Below, piece by piece: positions 11,648 to 22,365 of a DNA stretch of 64,000 nt. This DNA is from Byssochlamys sp. IMV 00236 (taxonomy: Eukaryota; Ascomycota; Eurotiomycetes; Eurotiales; Thermoascaceae), in NCBI GenBank assembly GCA_001931875.2, contig MSJH02000137.1:62001-126000 (forward strand). The letters run 5' to 3'. How positions within the stretch are numbered: the stretch's first letter is position 1; each line of letters opens with the position of its first letter. Position numbers and translations under genes: made by a program. The notes under the pieces are model-generated. The model was not told the DNA's origin and searched no databases. It saw only the letters and a list, made by a program, of their open reading frames with translations.

Positions 11648-12084
11648 GGGGATGACTTGAGTTCGACGCCCTTCAAAATTATTCTCACGGTGTCGATCGG
11701 AAAGCTGGGGGGTAATCAGCGAGGGGAGAGGTGTTGAGGTGAAGCTGAAGCTCCGTCCGTCAGTGACAAGTACGGCAACAGGCGACAAGGCGTTGACGCG
11801 GTAGCCAGCAATGCCAAGCCGCGCCTGGGCACTGATGTTAGACGAGCGGCTAGCATCCCTTTCCGGTATGGTCATCGTGGAGCTTTCCTCCACCGCCACA
11901 CAAGAATCGTGCTGCGGCTTCGATCCTTTTCTTTTCTTCGTCAAGAATCGCAGAGTTTCCTACGGATGCAGGGTTTTCTGCAGGCCGTGTCTCGGCTGCC
12001 ATCTATGCAGCTAATGGTGCTAGCATGCGCAGTTCCTGAGAGACTATAGCTATCGTCTTCATTGTCTTGCTCTCATTATTGGAG
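11648..12084. promoter_or_regulatory. Divergent promoter, pre8 / RINGv gene
   Basis: 437 bp shared between two start codons on opposite strands. It must carry both 5' leaders. No defined motif assigned. Confidence 0.5.
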
Positions 12085-13124
12085 ATGGATTTCTCTGCAC
12101 CAAAGCAGGAGCCTGAGCAGGAGCTTGCACGGGGATGGCCAGAAGGCGCATCTTCGACTTCGCAGCACGGTCACCCTGAGGGTGGCCCTGAAACTACCGA
12201 TACAGCGGACAGATCTAGCGATCCTTCGCAGCCCGAACCTCAAAGTTACTATCTTCCTAGGACGTGTCGCATTTGCTTGGACTCCGTGCCTCCCACATTG
12301 CAACCTTCTTCTGAAAATCTTCCTGGTTTTCTCCAATCGAAACCGCGTGTGACGTACGTGTCACCTGATCCTGAATTAGGTCGATTGCTGCGACCTTGCA
12401 GGTGCAAGGGCTCCTCCAGATACGTCCATGAAGGCTGTCTACGTTCGTGGCGACATGCGGATCCCGCTTATGGGAAACGCACTTACTGGCAATGTCCCAC
12501 TTGCGGGTTCCAGTATAGGCTGGAGCGCGTAACATGGGCTCGCTGGATCAGTAGTAATGCGACTCAGATCGGCTTGACACTGGCTATATTGATGTTCACT
12601 GTATTCTTGTTAGGTTTTATTGCTGACCCCATTATTAATCTTTACATTGAACCGCTGGAGAGGATTTATCCTGCAGATGTGGGAGAACCAGATTTCCTTG
12701 GAGAACTGCAGACAGAAGGAACGTCTTCCTGGTTCCAGCACTTCGCCAAAGGTTTAGCATCTCTAGGGTTTCTGTCCTTTATCAAAGTGTTCTTCGCAAT
12801 GTCTCCTTGGCAATGGGGCGGACTACGCAGTCTCGGCTTAGTTAGCAGTGGTGGCAGGTCGACCGGACGGAATCGAGTCGCTTCCATCAGCTGGGCCGTA
12901 ATTCTTATCGGTGTTTGCAGCTTCCTCTGGGTAAGTCTGCTCCTGGTTATGGTTGTACTGTCGCTGATGTCCAATAGGCCGTATTCAAAGGCGTTAGAGC
13001 CTGGTGTCGCCGTGCTCTGGAAAAGGCAGGCGAACGCGTTATGGACGTTCCATTGCCTGATGATGAAGATGAAGATGAAGCCCGTTCCTCCCCAGGCGAA
13101 GAACGCTCCAAAAAAGCCGAGTGA
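12085..13124 (+). CDS. RINGv (RING-CH) membrane E3 ubiquitin ligase
   Basis: Two exons (12085-12930, 12978-13124; 47-nt intron, GTAAGT donor) give 330 residues. The first ATG in frame is MDFSAPKQEPEQ. After an acidic, Pro-rich leader comes a C4HC3 RING variant: CRICLDSVP, then CRCKGSSRYVHEGCLRSWRH and WQCPTCGFQY. It is followed by three hydrophobic segments (TQIGLTLAILMFTVFLLGFI, a segment after ASLGFLSFIKVF, and SWAVILIGVCSFLW) and an acidic tail. This is the layout of MARCH-type ligases, which ubiquitinate membrane proteins in endomembranes. Substrate and compartment cannot be told from sequence. Reading through the intron adds an unrelated tail, so the spliced form, which ends SSPGEERSKKAE, is preferred. 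Confidence 0.85.
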
Positions 13125-15423
13125 TAGATGTACATGGATCTGGAATTCGCTTGCCTCTTTTTACGGCCGTCAGAACAATGTGTCTAATCCTGACCGCACA
13201 ACTTAAGTTGTCATACTCCTTTCAATGAGGTGCCAATTAGTCAATGTGCGAACATCTGCCTAAGTCCTCGTGACCCCCCGGCCTGCTGTTCCTGAGGCGG
13301 TACTTGGATTTGGACGTTTTGTTCTTATCCATTTCAGTCTGCTTTCGGACACGGTCGGGGGAGGACCGGGCCGCATTCGAATCGGTGATGGTACGCTCAG
13401 CGACTCTCGCTACTCTTAGTGACGGGAGACGTGTCAGTAAGCGCATCTACGATTGGGGTGCGGTAAATACTACTCCCCTATAGCATACCTTCTATAATGA
13501 ACTTGATATCGATAATCGCCGAGCGCTAGCGAGGCGATAAATTAGGGTACTTCTTTTTACGATCTTTTGCCAAGCCTCCTTCTTATTGGTTCCTTCAAAT
13601 GCAAGAGCACGTGTTTTTTTACCGCCTTCCTATTGTGGACTGTAAATAATCTCTACCGGATCTCTTTTACAGTTTCGCGTCAGCTTTGCTATATCGCTCC
13701 CCTTTGCTATAGCTTCTTCATTCTTTAATTTAGCGTTTTATTATAGATTCTGCTTTGATTACTTGTTATTCTTGCATTAGGCTTTTACCCCCCTCTAAAT
13801 TTGTTCCTCGCAGGGGTCTAAAACCCACCACTATATGCTTTCAGTGCTGTGATACTGTGAGTTCTCTCTCCCTCGCGATGGTATTGCTAATGCATCGTCT
13901 AGGTTTATCGCTTATAGCTTAAATAATCAGCTGCTAATGCTGCCTTAGATGCAGCTCTTATATCCTCTCCTATCCTATATATACTGAATCTCTAAATCTG
14001 ATATGGAGTCGCGTGCTTCTGGATTGCTTACTAATGTGCGCTCGGCGTCTTTCCTACGGTCTGGCGCGGGCGCACCGTAGGATAAGCTCGTTAGTAATAA
14101 GTCTAAGCACCATCTCTTTGTACAGTGCAGGCGCAACGTATAGGTCGTGATTATAAACCATTCCTCGATGTTTTCCGGCTGGATTTAGCAGACCATGCCA
14201 GTTCTTGAGAACTACCATGAGCTCTGACTCCTTACCGTGCACGAAAAATGCCTATTCTCGATGTCTCTAGTCCGCATGCTTTACTGCCCTGTTAGAATGG
14301 TTAAAACAGGTTGTAGATACACTCCAGACAATTTGGGCATGTCTCCTCATCCTATTGTATCTAAGGCCATTTCCGCTGAAGAATATTTGTCTCCATCCTC
14401 CTGCTTTGGTCGTTTTCTCTGGAGATCTTTCAAGGAGAGATCTGTATGGGTCTACGCTTTTCACGGAACTGAATTCAGACAGGAGGCAATGCTTTGATGT
14501 GCGTGTGGATGGACGCTTTTTGAAAGTATCTTCATGTTGCTCGTAGCTAGTTAGGCGTCAAAGTTTCTCAACTATCTATGTCACAGAACAAGCAGCTATG
14601 TTCTATGAATATCGAAGACTCATCCATTCTACGAGGACTGATTTTATCGGGCTTGTTAGAGGCCAGCATCATGATTTCGAAGCAAGTACTCAAAAGTCTC
14701 AATCTTTCCTCTAGAGATGTCACGCTGTTCCGCTGGGGCTTCTTCCGTAAAGAGGGGCCTCGTCTTATATGGCAAATTTGGAGTATTCCGCAGCGCTGAC
14801 TGAAGCGGCCAAATCTAGGGCTTGGACCTGAGGGAGGAGAACTAATGTTAGTTTTCTCTTGCTCCTAGTCTTCTAGGAGGTATAGACCCAAGGCTTTCTG
14901 TTATCAGCTCGTCGTAGTTGATTGTCCTGCTTTCAATATCTTCTGCTGCCAGCGTAGATGGAATACCAAACTATATCCTTTAATGTCATAGGAACTTAGA
15001 CTTATAATTCTCTTGAAAGAAATGAGGAATATACCCAATACTGTAGGAATTGGGTTCATAAGAAAACATGATTCACGACCAGATGGACATGGTTACTTAT
15101 ATGTGCAGCGGACGCCCGACATGACATGCGAGCAAAGTGAAAGTCTTCTAGGACCTTCGTGCCCAAGAACACATCAAGACATCTCAAGAAGGAACTCTCA
15201 CTTATTCACTTACTTAACTCTTCGTATGACTGTCCTCTTCACTCGTGAACTGATAATCACGACCAACACCCTGGGCTCCTTTACATGCGCGATCTCTTCG
15301 TGAAACCGTGCATGCAGTGGTAATAGCCGTCAATTTTCGTGCTCCTGATAACGCGTCTTTTCTCATCTATACTCATATCGTGTTATTTTGAAGCTGAGAA
15401 TATCCTGTGTCCTTTTAGGCAAA
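13125..15423. other. Gene-poor AT-rich block, 2.3 kb
   Basis: No frame longer than about 90 codons and none recognised. The stretch is pyrimidine-rich and low in GC compared with the genic parts. Open fragments on the minus strand near 14054-14464 could be a decayed element, but no transposase, reverse transcriptase, terminal repeat or target duplication is visible. A nested inverted repeat lies at 14028-14097. The last bases before 15424 (CCTTTTAG) could be an acceptor of a 5'-UTR intron for the next gene. Confidence 0.4.
14028..14097. repeat. Nested inverted repeat (hairpin-forming)
   Basis: Inner arms CCTACGGT (14053-14060) and ACCGTAGG (14074-14081) are perfectly complementary around a 13-nt GC-rich loop. 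Outer arms TTACTAA (14028-14034) and TTAGTAA (14091-14097) are also complementary. It could form a cruciform or RNA stem-loop; no associated element was found. Confidence 0.45.
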
Positions 15424-16768
15424 ATGGAAGAAGCTGAAAAGGACATTTCTGAGCATACGCTCAAACCAGATGACGCATCTGACCGCACTGTTGTTCTGAA
15501 CGAGAATGAAGGGAATGAAGGCAAAGAGCTCAACCATACTTTGCTTAATGCGATCGATAAATCTTCAAGCGCCAGCGGCCGTGGCTATTCAAGTTCAGAC
15601 AAAGATGAAGACTCTGAGCCCTTCCCTGACTATGATGAGTCTTGTGGCCAGTACGACCGCGGGGATATTGAACTGCTGCTGAGTATAAAAGAACAAGAAG
15701 AAGCCTACAATAGGGCCATTTCAAAGGTCGTCGAAGAGGTGATTCGTTTCCGTGAAATCGATGCTCGGATCGCAACCCTATCGTCCTCCATGTACGATGC
15801 CACTCGTGCTTCTAACGAAGCGCAAGGATACCCATTCGCAGTCAGACATTGGGGTTCCCAGTCCACTGAGGCAATTGATACCACTGCAGCAGAGACTGTA
15901 GAGAACAATGATGAGACACGAGGAATAGTCGACGAAATCAGAGTATCACTCGCCAATCCGGACCTCAAGGAAAGCACCAGGGAGTACTTCATCGCCATGA
16001 CAGACATGGTTCTTCACATGAATATGCTTCTGTTTCCGACGCCTGCGATTCCGGTCTATCCCACAGAGCACCTGACCGATTTGATACTTGTCAGAGCAAC
16101 TAATATTGCTTTGCATCTGACCGAATACCTTCTGGTAATGAAAAAGCAACTCAAGGGACATATCGATAACGCCAAAAAGGTCGACCGTACTCTTTCTAGA
16201 GACATGAGAGATCGCAGCATTCAAACTCATGTGGCCTTTCGCCATGTTCTTCATGTCGTGAAAAAGTAAGCTTAAAAACAAAGCCCCTTGCCTAGCTTCA
16301 TTGCCACATATAGCCGATATTGTCCTGAAGAGCGTACTGACATCAGCCAAAAAAAGATACTTGAATCCTCCTGATCCGTTGGAGAAAAGACTGCTTTCGC
16401 TTTTCTTCGAGCTTTATGATACCTATGTCTATTCCGCCTTCCTTAACATGCGGCCTTTACTTCAGACAGAAGTCGAGCTTGCCGATGAAAAGAGGGAACT
16501 ATCTCGAGTTCTCGTTTCACTGTGGGACGTCATAAACCAGGACATCGAAAAGTATGACGAGTATGACAACAGAGCGAAGGCGATAAAATGCCGCTACATC
16601 GACGCTCTCGGGGCAAAGCTGAAGAACGAGTCTCCAGAGGCGTGGCAGAAATTTTGTGAAAGCCAGCGCAAGTCAAGATCCAGAGAGGGACTTCAGGAGC
16701 CAGCCCCAGGAGCCGGAATTGAGCTCGGAGGTAGCGAGCCTTTTGTCATTCCCGGAGGATTTATCTAA
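15424..16768 (+). CDS. Unrecognised acidic helical protein, two exons
   Basis: No family recognised. Exon 1 (15424-16265) starts MEEAEKDISEHTLK; a GTAAGC donor at 16266 and an acceptor ending at 16332 (CTGAAGAG) keep frame into exon 2 (16333-16768). The product has 425 residues. The alternative, stronger-looking acceptor at TATAG breaks the frame. The first 90 residues are acidic and Ser-rich and likely disordered. From about residue 90 onward it is predicted mostly helical, with charged heptad-like runs such as EEVIRFREIDARIATL and LADEKRELSRVLVSLW. It ends in a Gly/Pro tail (GGSEPFVIPGGFI). It has no signal peptide, no membrane segment and no Cys cluster. It sits alone in an AT-rich block, which suggests a lineage-specific gene. 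The two exons could be separate frames if the intron is wrong. Confidence 0.5.
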
Positions 16769-18073
16769 TTGAGATTGTCAGCTGTCTCTTGTGGTGTTCA
16801 AGGATCCGGTATTTTCATACAAGCAAGGAGCCCACCTGCTGCATATGGTCAGGAATGGTGATTATTTTTGCTGGACATAGGTTCTCCGTACTGCTGTACA
16901 CATCGCTTGTAAATTGTGAATCTAAGTGAAGAGAGACTGAAAGCTCCGCAAATACGTCCCCCAGTGTTCATGCTCATTCACAGAACTGCAGACCAGACTT
17001 TCCGCAAGACATGAACTGAACAATCAGCGTGTAATATCCGCTTTCCCACATGGTATAATAATGCCTATCACTTTGTCTTTCAGGATTCATCCTCCAATTC
17101 AAGCTCTGTTACATCAACCTCTATCATTATCTCAGGAAATAATTAAACTTCTATCCTTTTATTTCTACTTCATCTTTTACTGTAATTGTGGCTTTAGATT
17201 GAGCTCACACTATACAGCGCATATTTCTGCTTCAATCTTCCAGGCTGAAGCTCTTGACCTTCTAGATACCCACTTTCGAGTATCTCGCTCGCCATGAGGC
17301 GAACATTTGGATCTAGTTTTATGACTTTGACTAAGAACAGGAATGTTACACATACGATACATCGGACGGACACTTGAAGATTACGGACAGCTTAATTATA
17401 CTATACCGCGAGTCGGGGAAATATTCTAACTTCAAAAGCCACCATTGCCTGGGGTTCGGTTTTCATTTCTCGCATGGGGAATCAATCACTTCTATCAAGT
17501 GGTTACAGATGAGCTCTCCTCGTTTTTAGCGTCTGGCACGTAACTACAGTCTAGGCTTTACACTGCTGAATAATATACAACGAAGGTGTTTGACATTGAA
17601 TTGCATTGCATAATATTTCTTCTGCGGTAAAACTAGCTACGCTGACACGTGATATCTATTCATGCTACATAGCATTTGCATCAGGTATCTGCAGACAACC
17701 TGACTCGCCTACTTACCATAGTATCAGTTACAGCCCTGTTATATGCAACATCTGCCGCATTCTGGGAGTACCTATAGAAAATCTTGTTCCGTCAGCTTTG
17801 ATCAAAGCATCGCAATATAATGATTGGACAAAGTAACATGGCAGTGCCAGATAAGGGGGAAAGGAATTGCTCTCAGACAGCAGTTGGAACGATTGACTAT
17901 CCGCACGTTTTATAAACTAGGAACAGGTCTGTGTGAAATCTTGCTTCATCATTGGAATAGCAGTGGGTATTGTCGAGGAAATCAAATAAGAGAAAGGAGA
18001 GTAAGAATTTGGGATATGGCTTACCTGTAATAAGATGTGGAGGAGCGAGAGTAGTTAGCTACGATAAACCAGC
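16769..18073. other. Intergenic, 1.3 kb, AT-rich
   Basis: Convergent 3' ends of the unknown gene and the histidine phosphatase. Only short frames without resemblance; no repeat or RNA gene recognised. Confidence 0.45.
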
Positions 18074-18975
18074 TCAAGGACTGCCAGTGGTACGGAAAAA
18101 GCCGTCCAGAGTCCGCTGTCGCTGGTCGTGGGTAGCGCTGCCAATACCACCACCGGTGCGGCGCAGGTCAAGAAGATGAGCTCTGCTGTTCACACTTAGA
18201 ACGACCATCTGCCAGCGAGAGAACGTAGCCATAGGCGGAGCTGGTTGTGACAAGGTGCCACTAGATGTGACGAGGGGCTTTGGCCGTATATCCAGCTCCA
18301 TGAAGCCAGTATTTGACCAAACCGGTATCAACGGAGAGCCTGATGGAATCCCGCTAGTGTCGACGTCAGGGCTGATGAAGATATCAGCTGGATCGAATAG
18401 ATCAGCAATGCACTTCCAAAGCACACGAAGAATAATCCCGTGAGCAACGACTGCGACAACTTCCTCCTCCGGAGAATTTCCCAACAACAATGGCAAGATA
18501 TAGTCACGCAGGAAGGAAGTAGCCCGCGCTCTCATGGAGTCTTCCGATTCCTCTTCCATGTAAGACGGGCCCGTTACCGGTTCCGCTTTACTGGGAGTAT
18601 TCCGGGATGTCGAAGCACGCGGCTTCCATCTCGTGCCTTCCAGTGATCCAAAGTGTTGTTCCTGCAAGAGAGGAGTCTGCATTGGCGCCAGTGAACGATT
18701 CCCAAGCTGCTGCTGACAGAGCCCCGTCGCGGTCAACCTTGCTCGCTGCAAGTCCGAAGAGAAAACTCGTGTGAACTGCACTGGTCGATCCCGGAAGTAC
18801 TGAGCTAGCCGCTGAATCTGGATGACTCCATGGTTCGTCAGACCTGAGTCTGTTGCACCAGCACTGCAGACAAACAGCCCGCGTCAGCTGCGGCCAACCG
18901 AGATCCGCGGAGACTGTACCATGCTTGCTTCACATTATGCTCAGTCTCAGCGTGGCGGATGAGAAAGAGCTTCAT
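18074..18975 (-). CDS. Histidine phosphatase (phosphoglycerate-mutase-like) family protein
   Basis: Two exons (18975-18920, 18863-18074) give 281 residues. The start MKLFLIRHAETEHN carries the phospho-acceptor His in an RHAE motif, the common fungal variant of RHGE. Then come TDSGLTNHGVIQ, the FSSDLQRARLTA helix with the second catalytic Arg region, EQHFGSLEG, and VVAHGIILRVLW with the second catalytic His. The C-terminal third is Pro/Ser-rich and specific, ending near HDQRQRTLDGFF. The branch-2-like fold suggests a phosphatase on a small phosphorylated substrate or protein, but the substrate is unknown. The 56-nt intron has a GTACAG donor and CTGCAG acceptor. It is divergent from the RRM gene. 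Confidence 0.85.
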
Positions 18976-19385
18976 CTTGAAGTTTCCTTTGGTCTGTATC
19001 CAACACCATAGCTCGCAGCTATTCCATGCAATGCGGAAAACTGAGAGTCGTGTGTGGGGAGAAAAATGAAGAAAAAATTGAGAATTGGCGAGACTTTATA
19101 GGTACGGGGCGGGGGATTCGCTAGTTAGCGGCAGACGATGGCCGGCCGGTGAACCAACCATGACGGCAGGATTCCGCCAAAAGATCGAAAATCTTCTAGC
19201 TGGGGGGTCGATTATTCGGAAGTTCCAGATCACATTCTTTTGTTCGTATTTTGCTTGATTCCGGTCTCTGGCTGGGGTCTACAAAAAGGATCTACCGTAC
19301 TGGGTTTCGATCTTTCTTCCTTGTTCAAACAAAGCACCAAATAGGTCCATTATTTGTCGCGTGCTTCACTATCAATTCTAAGAAC
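18976..19385. promoter_or_regulatory. Divergent promoter, phosphatase / RRM gene
   Basis: 410 bp between opposite start codons, with CT-rich and GC-rich patches. No specific site assigned. Confidence 0.45.
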
Positions 19386-20535
19386 ATGGAGGCAAAAATG
19401 GCAGCTGTCCCAGAGAGCACCGGAATCCCTCCCCAGAGTGCGTATCACTTGCACTCAGTCAATTACATTCTACGTTTTGCAGCCGCTAACGATTTACTTA
19501 ATAGCTCCCAGATCGCCGTTCCAGACTGGGGTCAGAACGTCAGGCCGTGCTTTCAACTCCCCCAACTGGCGTATGAAATCGGAGGAGAGCCCCGGTGCTC
19601 AGAGCCCTAGATCTCCTAGCCACCAGACGAACAGCTCGCGATCGCCATTCAGCAGATCTACCACGAATGTCCCGCAGTCCATCTCTGAGGGAAGGCGTCT
19701 GTATGTCGGTAACATGCCATATTCGGCCAAGGCGGAGGATGTGGAAACCCTCTTCCCGAGAGATGAATACCAAATGTGTGATGCTCTCTTCTGATAGAAT
19801 ATACTTTCAACTGACTGTGTGAACAGCGAACGCATTGATATCTCCATCGACCCTTTCACCGGCCGTAACCCCTCTTACTGCTTCGTCGAGTTGGCGACCA
19901 AGGAACAAGCTGATCGCGCGATGACTGAATTGGCCGGAAAGGACCTCCTTGGTCGTCCCGTTAAGATCAGGCCAGGAGTTGCCAAGTCGTCCAACGACCG
20001 CTCGCTGCCTAGGGGTGAGAGTTCTCCAAGGACCGAAAAGACTGCAGCTCCATTTGCTTTCGACCGCTGGCAGAGGAATGATGCTTCAAGTCACTTCAAG
20101 GGCTACAGTGAGCAGGGCCGTCGTCTGTATGTCGGAGGACTGCCCAGACCGGTAAACCAGCCATCAGTGGACGCTGAAATCCGCAAATTCTTCGACGGAT
20201 TCAACGTGTATGTCTCCCTGTCCTTCTTCTGATCTTTGGAATTGAGCAATATTCTTACTCTCAACAGCGAAGCTATCAGCAAGGTCATTTCACCTCATTT
20301 GTCTAAGCGATTCGAGCCTGGCGACCACTACTACCTCTTCGTTGATCTTGGCAGCACCGAAGAAGCCCTGGCCGCTATGAATACCCTGGATGGACGCGAC
20401 GGCCCCTGGGGCGGCAAGCTCAAGGTTAGAAGGGCCAAAGGCGAGTCCGTCAAGGTTGATGAGAGGAGCAAGTTGACTGCTTCTCACGGGACCCAGCTCC
20501 CTTCTGCCGCCGGTGAAGCTGCTGCGGCTGCCTGA
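19386..20535 (+). CDS. Two-RRM RNA-binding protein
   Basis: Exons 19386-19437, 19505-19775, 19827-20207 and 20268-20535 join in frame to 323 residues. Start is MEAKMAAVPES; a second ATG four codons on is equally possible. After a Ser/Pro/Arg-rich leader comes RRM 1, with RNP2 RRLYVGNMPY and RNP1-like NPSYCFVELA. RRM 2 has RRLYVGGLPR and, after the last intron, a weaker RNP1 (HYYLFVDLGS). The tail is Lys-rich then Ala-rich. The two RRMs with a short linker fit a general mRNA-binding role. The orthologue in model fungi was not pinned down, and cellular location is unclear. The intron joins fall at QIERIDIS and FNVEAISKV, both inside the RRM fold, which supports the model. Confidence 0.85.
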
Positions 20536-22365
20536 GAGTAGTATTTCACTGTCGAGTACAGAGCCTATCATCACTGATATTCATGTACGGGACTAAAACT
20601 GCGACTATCATCGATACCCAGCCCAGCCCTGTCGCCATTGAAACCACTTCGGGCGGCCACTACCAACGAATATAACATTCAAGGAGCGTGCTGGCGATAT
20701 CATGACTAAAATCCCAAGTATGTTGGGAATTCATCCCGTCTTGGTCTCGCTACTCAGGCTATGAGCTTTAGCGGAGCCCCAGGAGGGCCGGCAGGAATGG
20801 CAAAGAGGAAACAAGAACACAAAATTTGATATCATCACTGACATAGCCAAGATAAAAGCGAGCGCTTCATGTGCATAATACCCTGTGTCTATATGAGACG
20901 ACACAAAATGCTGGGCCTGCTTCATACCTTTGTTGAGGCACAACAAAAAAAAAGTCATAGAAGAATAGCATATCATAATCCATTCTGATCGACCACCGAT
21001 ATTAGTCCCATGGCAATGTTTGTCCCAACCTTTACTTAAGCCAAATTGCGTGAAATCTCCTAGAATATGAAGCTAAAACCTGTAGCCATTTTTTTGTCTC
21101 ACAAGGATCTAGATTTTCTTAGTTTCCTCTCGGGAAATAACGGGAGAGAAGATCTGTAGTATAGAGTGGGCCTGCCTAAAAATGGATCGCAACGCCGCCT
21201 GGAAGTCTAGGTGGGGACTGAGATATTAGTGTTAATAATAATGCACCAGGGTGACTGTAAGGAATAAGAATTCATAATAGAAATCAAATGATGGAGAGTG
21301 TGTGACATATTGTAAAGGAGTTCGCTGTTGATTGGGAGGCAAAACCTGATGCTGTAGTAGGTTATAACAGGAAGTGGTTTTACTCTATTATTTTCACAAG
21401 TGGGAAGATTGCAAGAAAACTTCCAATATTTGCATTTTCTGAGGTATTGCTGTCTCATTTTTAAACGTTTCACTTCTGTCTTTCTAGTATAACTAAGCCC
21501 GGTGAGCTCTAAGGGAAAGCCCCAGTTGCCACCATAACGACTTAGAATGATACCGGACTTCGCAAACTTAACCTTAGTAGGCTTGCTAGAAAACAGCCTG
21601 GACTTTGGAGATACATAGTTTATGCAGCATTGGCAAATATTTAGACCTAGATGACTCGACCAATGACGCATACTGTACGGATACCATGGTTTGCTTGCCA
21701 ACTGCTGCTCTCAGCCCTGTCGAATCCTGCCGGACAAACTGGCAAACCTAAGCTGTGGACATGCAGGTATCCTGCCTGTATGTACCTCTATGCTTGCACT
21801 CTAGATATGTTTGCTTGGCCCTCGTGTCCAGAACTATATTGCTTGGTGTGGCTGTATAGGAGGGGGTATGATAACAAGTTGATTGCCACAGTTGTGCTTT
21901 TCCGCGTAGGGACGGAACTTTAAAAGCTCTAGAGAATGCTGACCAGAAGAAGAAATTATTGAGTTATCCTTGCACTTGTCAGATTGTATCGTGCATTATT
22001 ATTACTATCATTATCCAACTCAAGTTGGCATCTTTGCTGTTGCCGCTGCCCAGCACATAAAGCAGGGCAAAAAAGACCCCCGCGGCGGTGACGTTGATCG
22101 CATAGGCGAATTGATATCAACGGGCCCGACTACTTCTGAGAAAAGCTCCGTATCTTTCCTGCTAATTAACTAATACTCAACAACAACCCTGTACTCCTAC
22201 ATCGGTCCGATCTCAACTTTTCGGAGTTATCGCAGCACTCCGAGACTTAGCTAAAGCTTGTCCGGTTTCTGATTCTTCCCGACCTGTCATCGGTCGGTTG
22301 AGGTTGTTTTGCGTGGTCGTCAATTTTGACTGTACAGGTACTTCGCTATCGACCAGACCGTCATC
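20536..22365. other. Intergenic, 1.8 kb
   Basis: 3' region of the RRM gene and the upstream region of the PFK2/FBPase2 gene. The 164-codon minus-strand frame at 21207-21701 starts with TTG, has biased composition and no recognised motif. The last few hundred bases are likely 5' leader of the downstream gene. Confidence 0.45.

Noticed and set aside
14054..14497. Possible decayed transposon fragments
   Set aside because: Open fragments on both strands show no transposase or polymerase motif, and no terminal repeats or target duplication were found; kept only as a gene-poor block.
21207..21701. 164-codon minus-strand open frame
   Set aside because: Starts with TTG, is rich in Ser/Tyr/Asn/Cys typical of AT-rich non-coding sequence, and has no domain or splice context.
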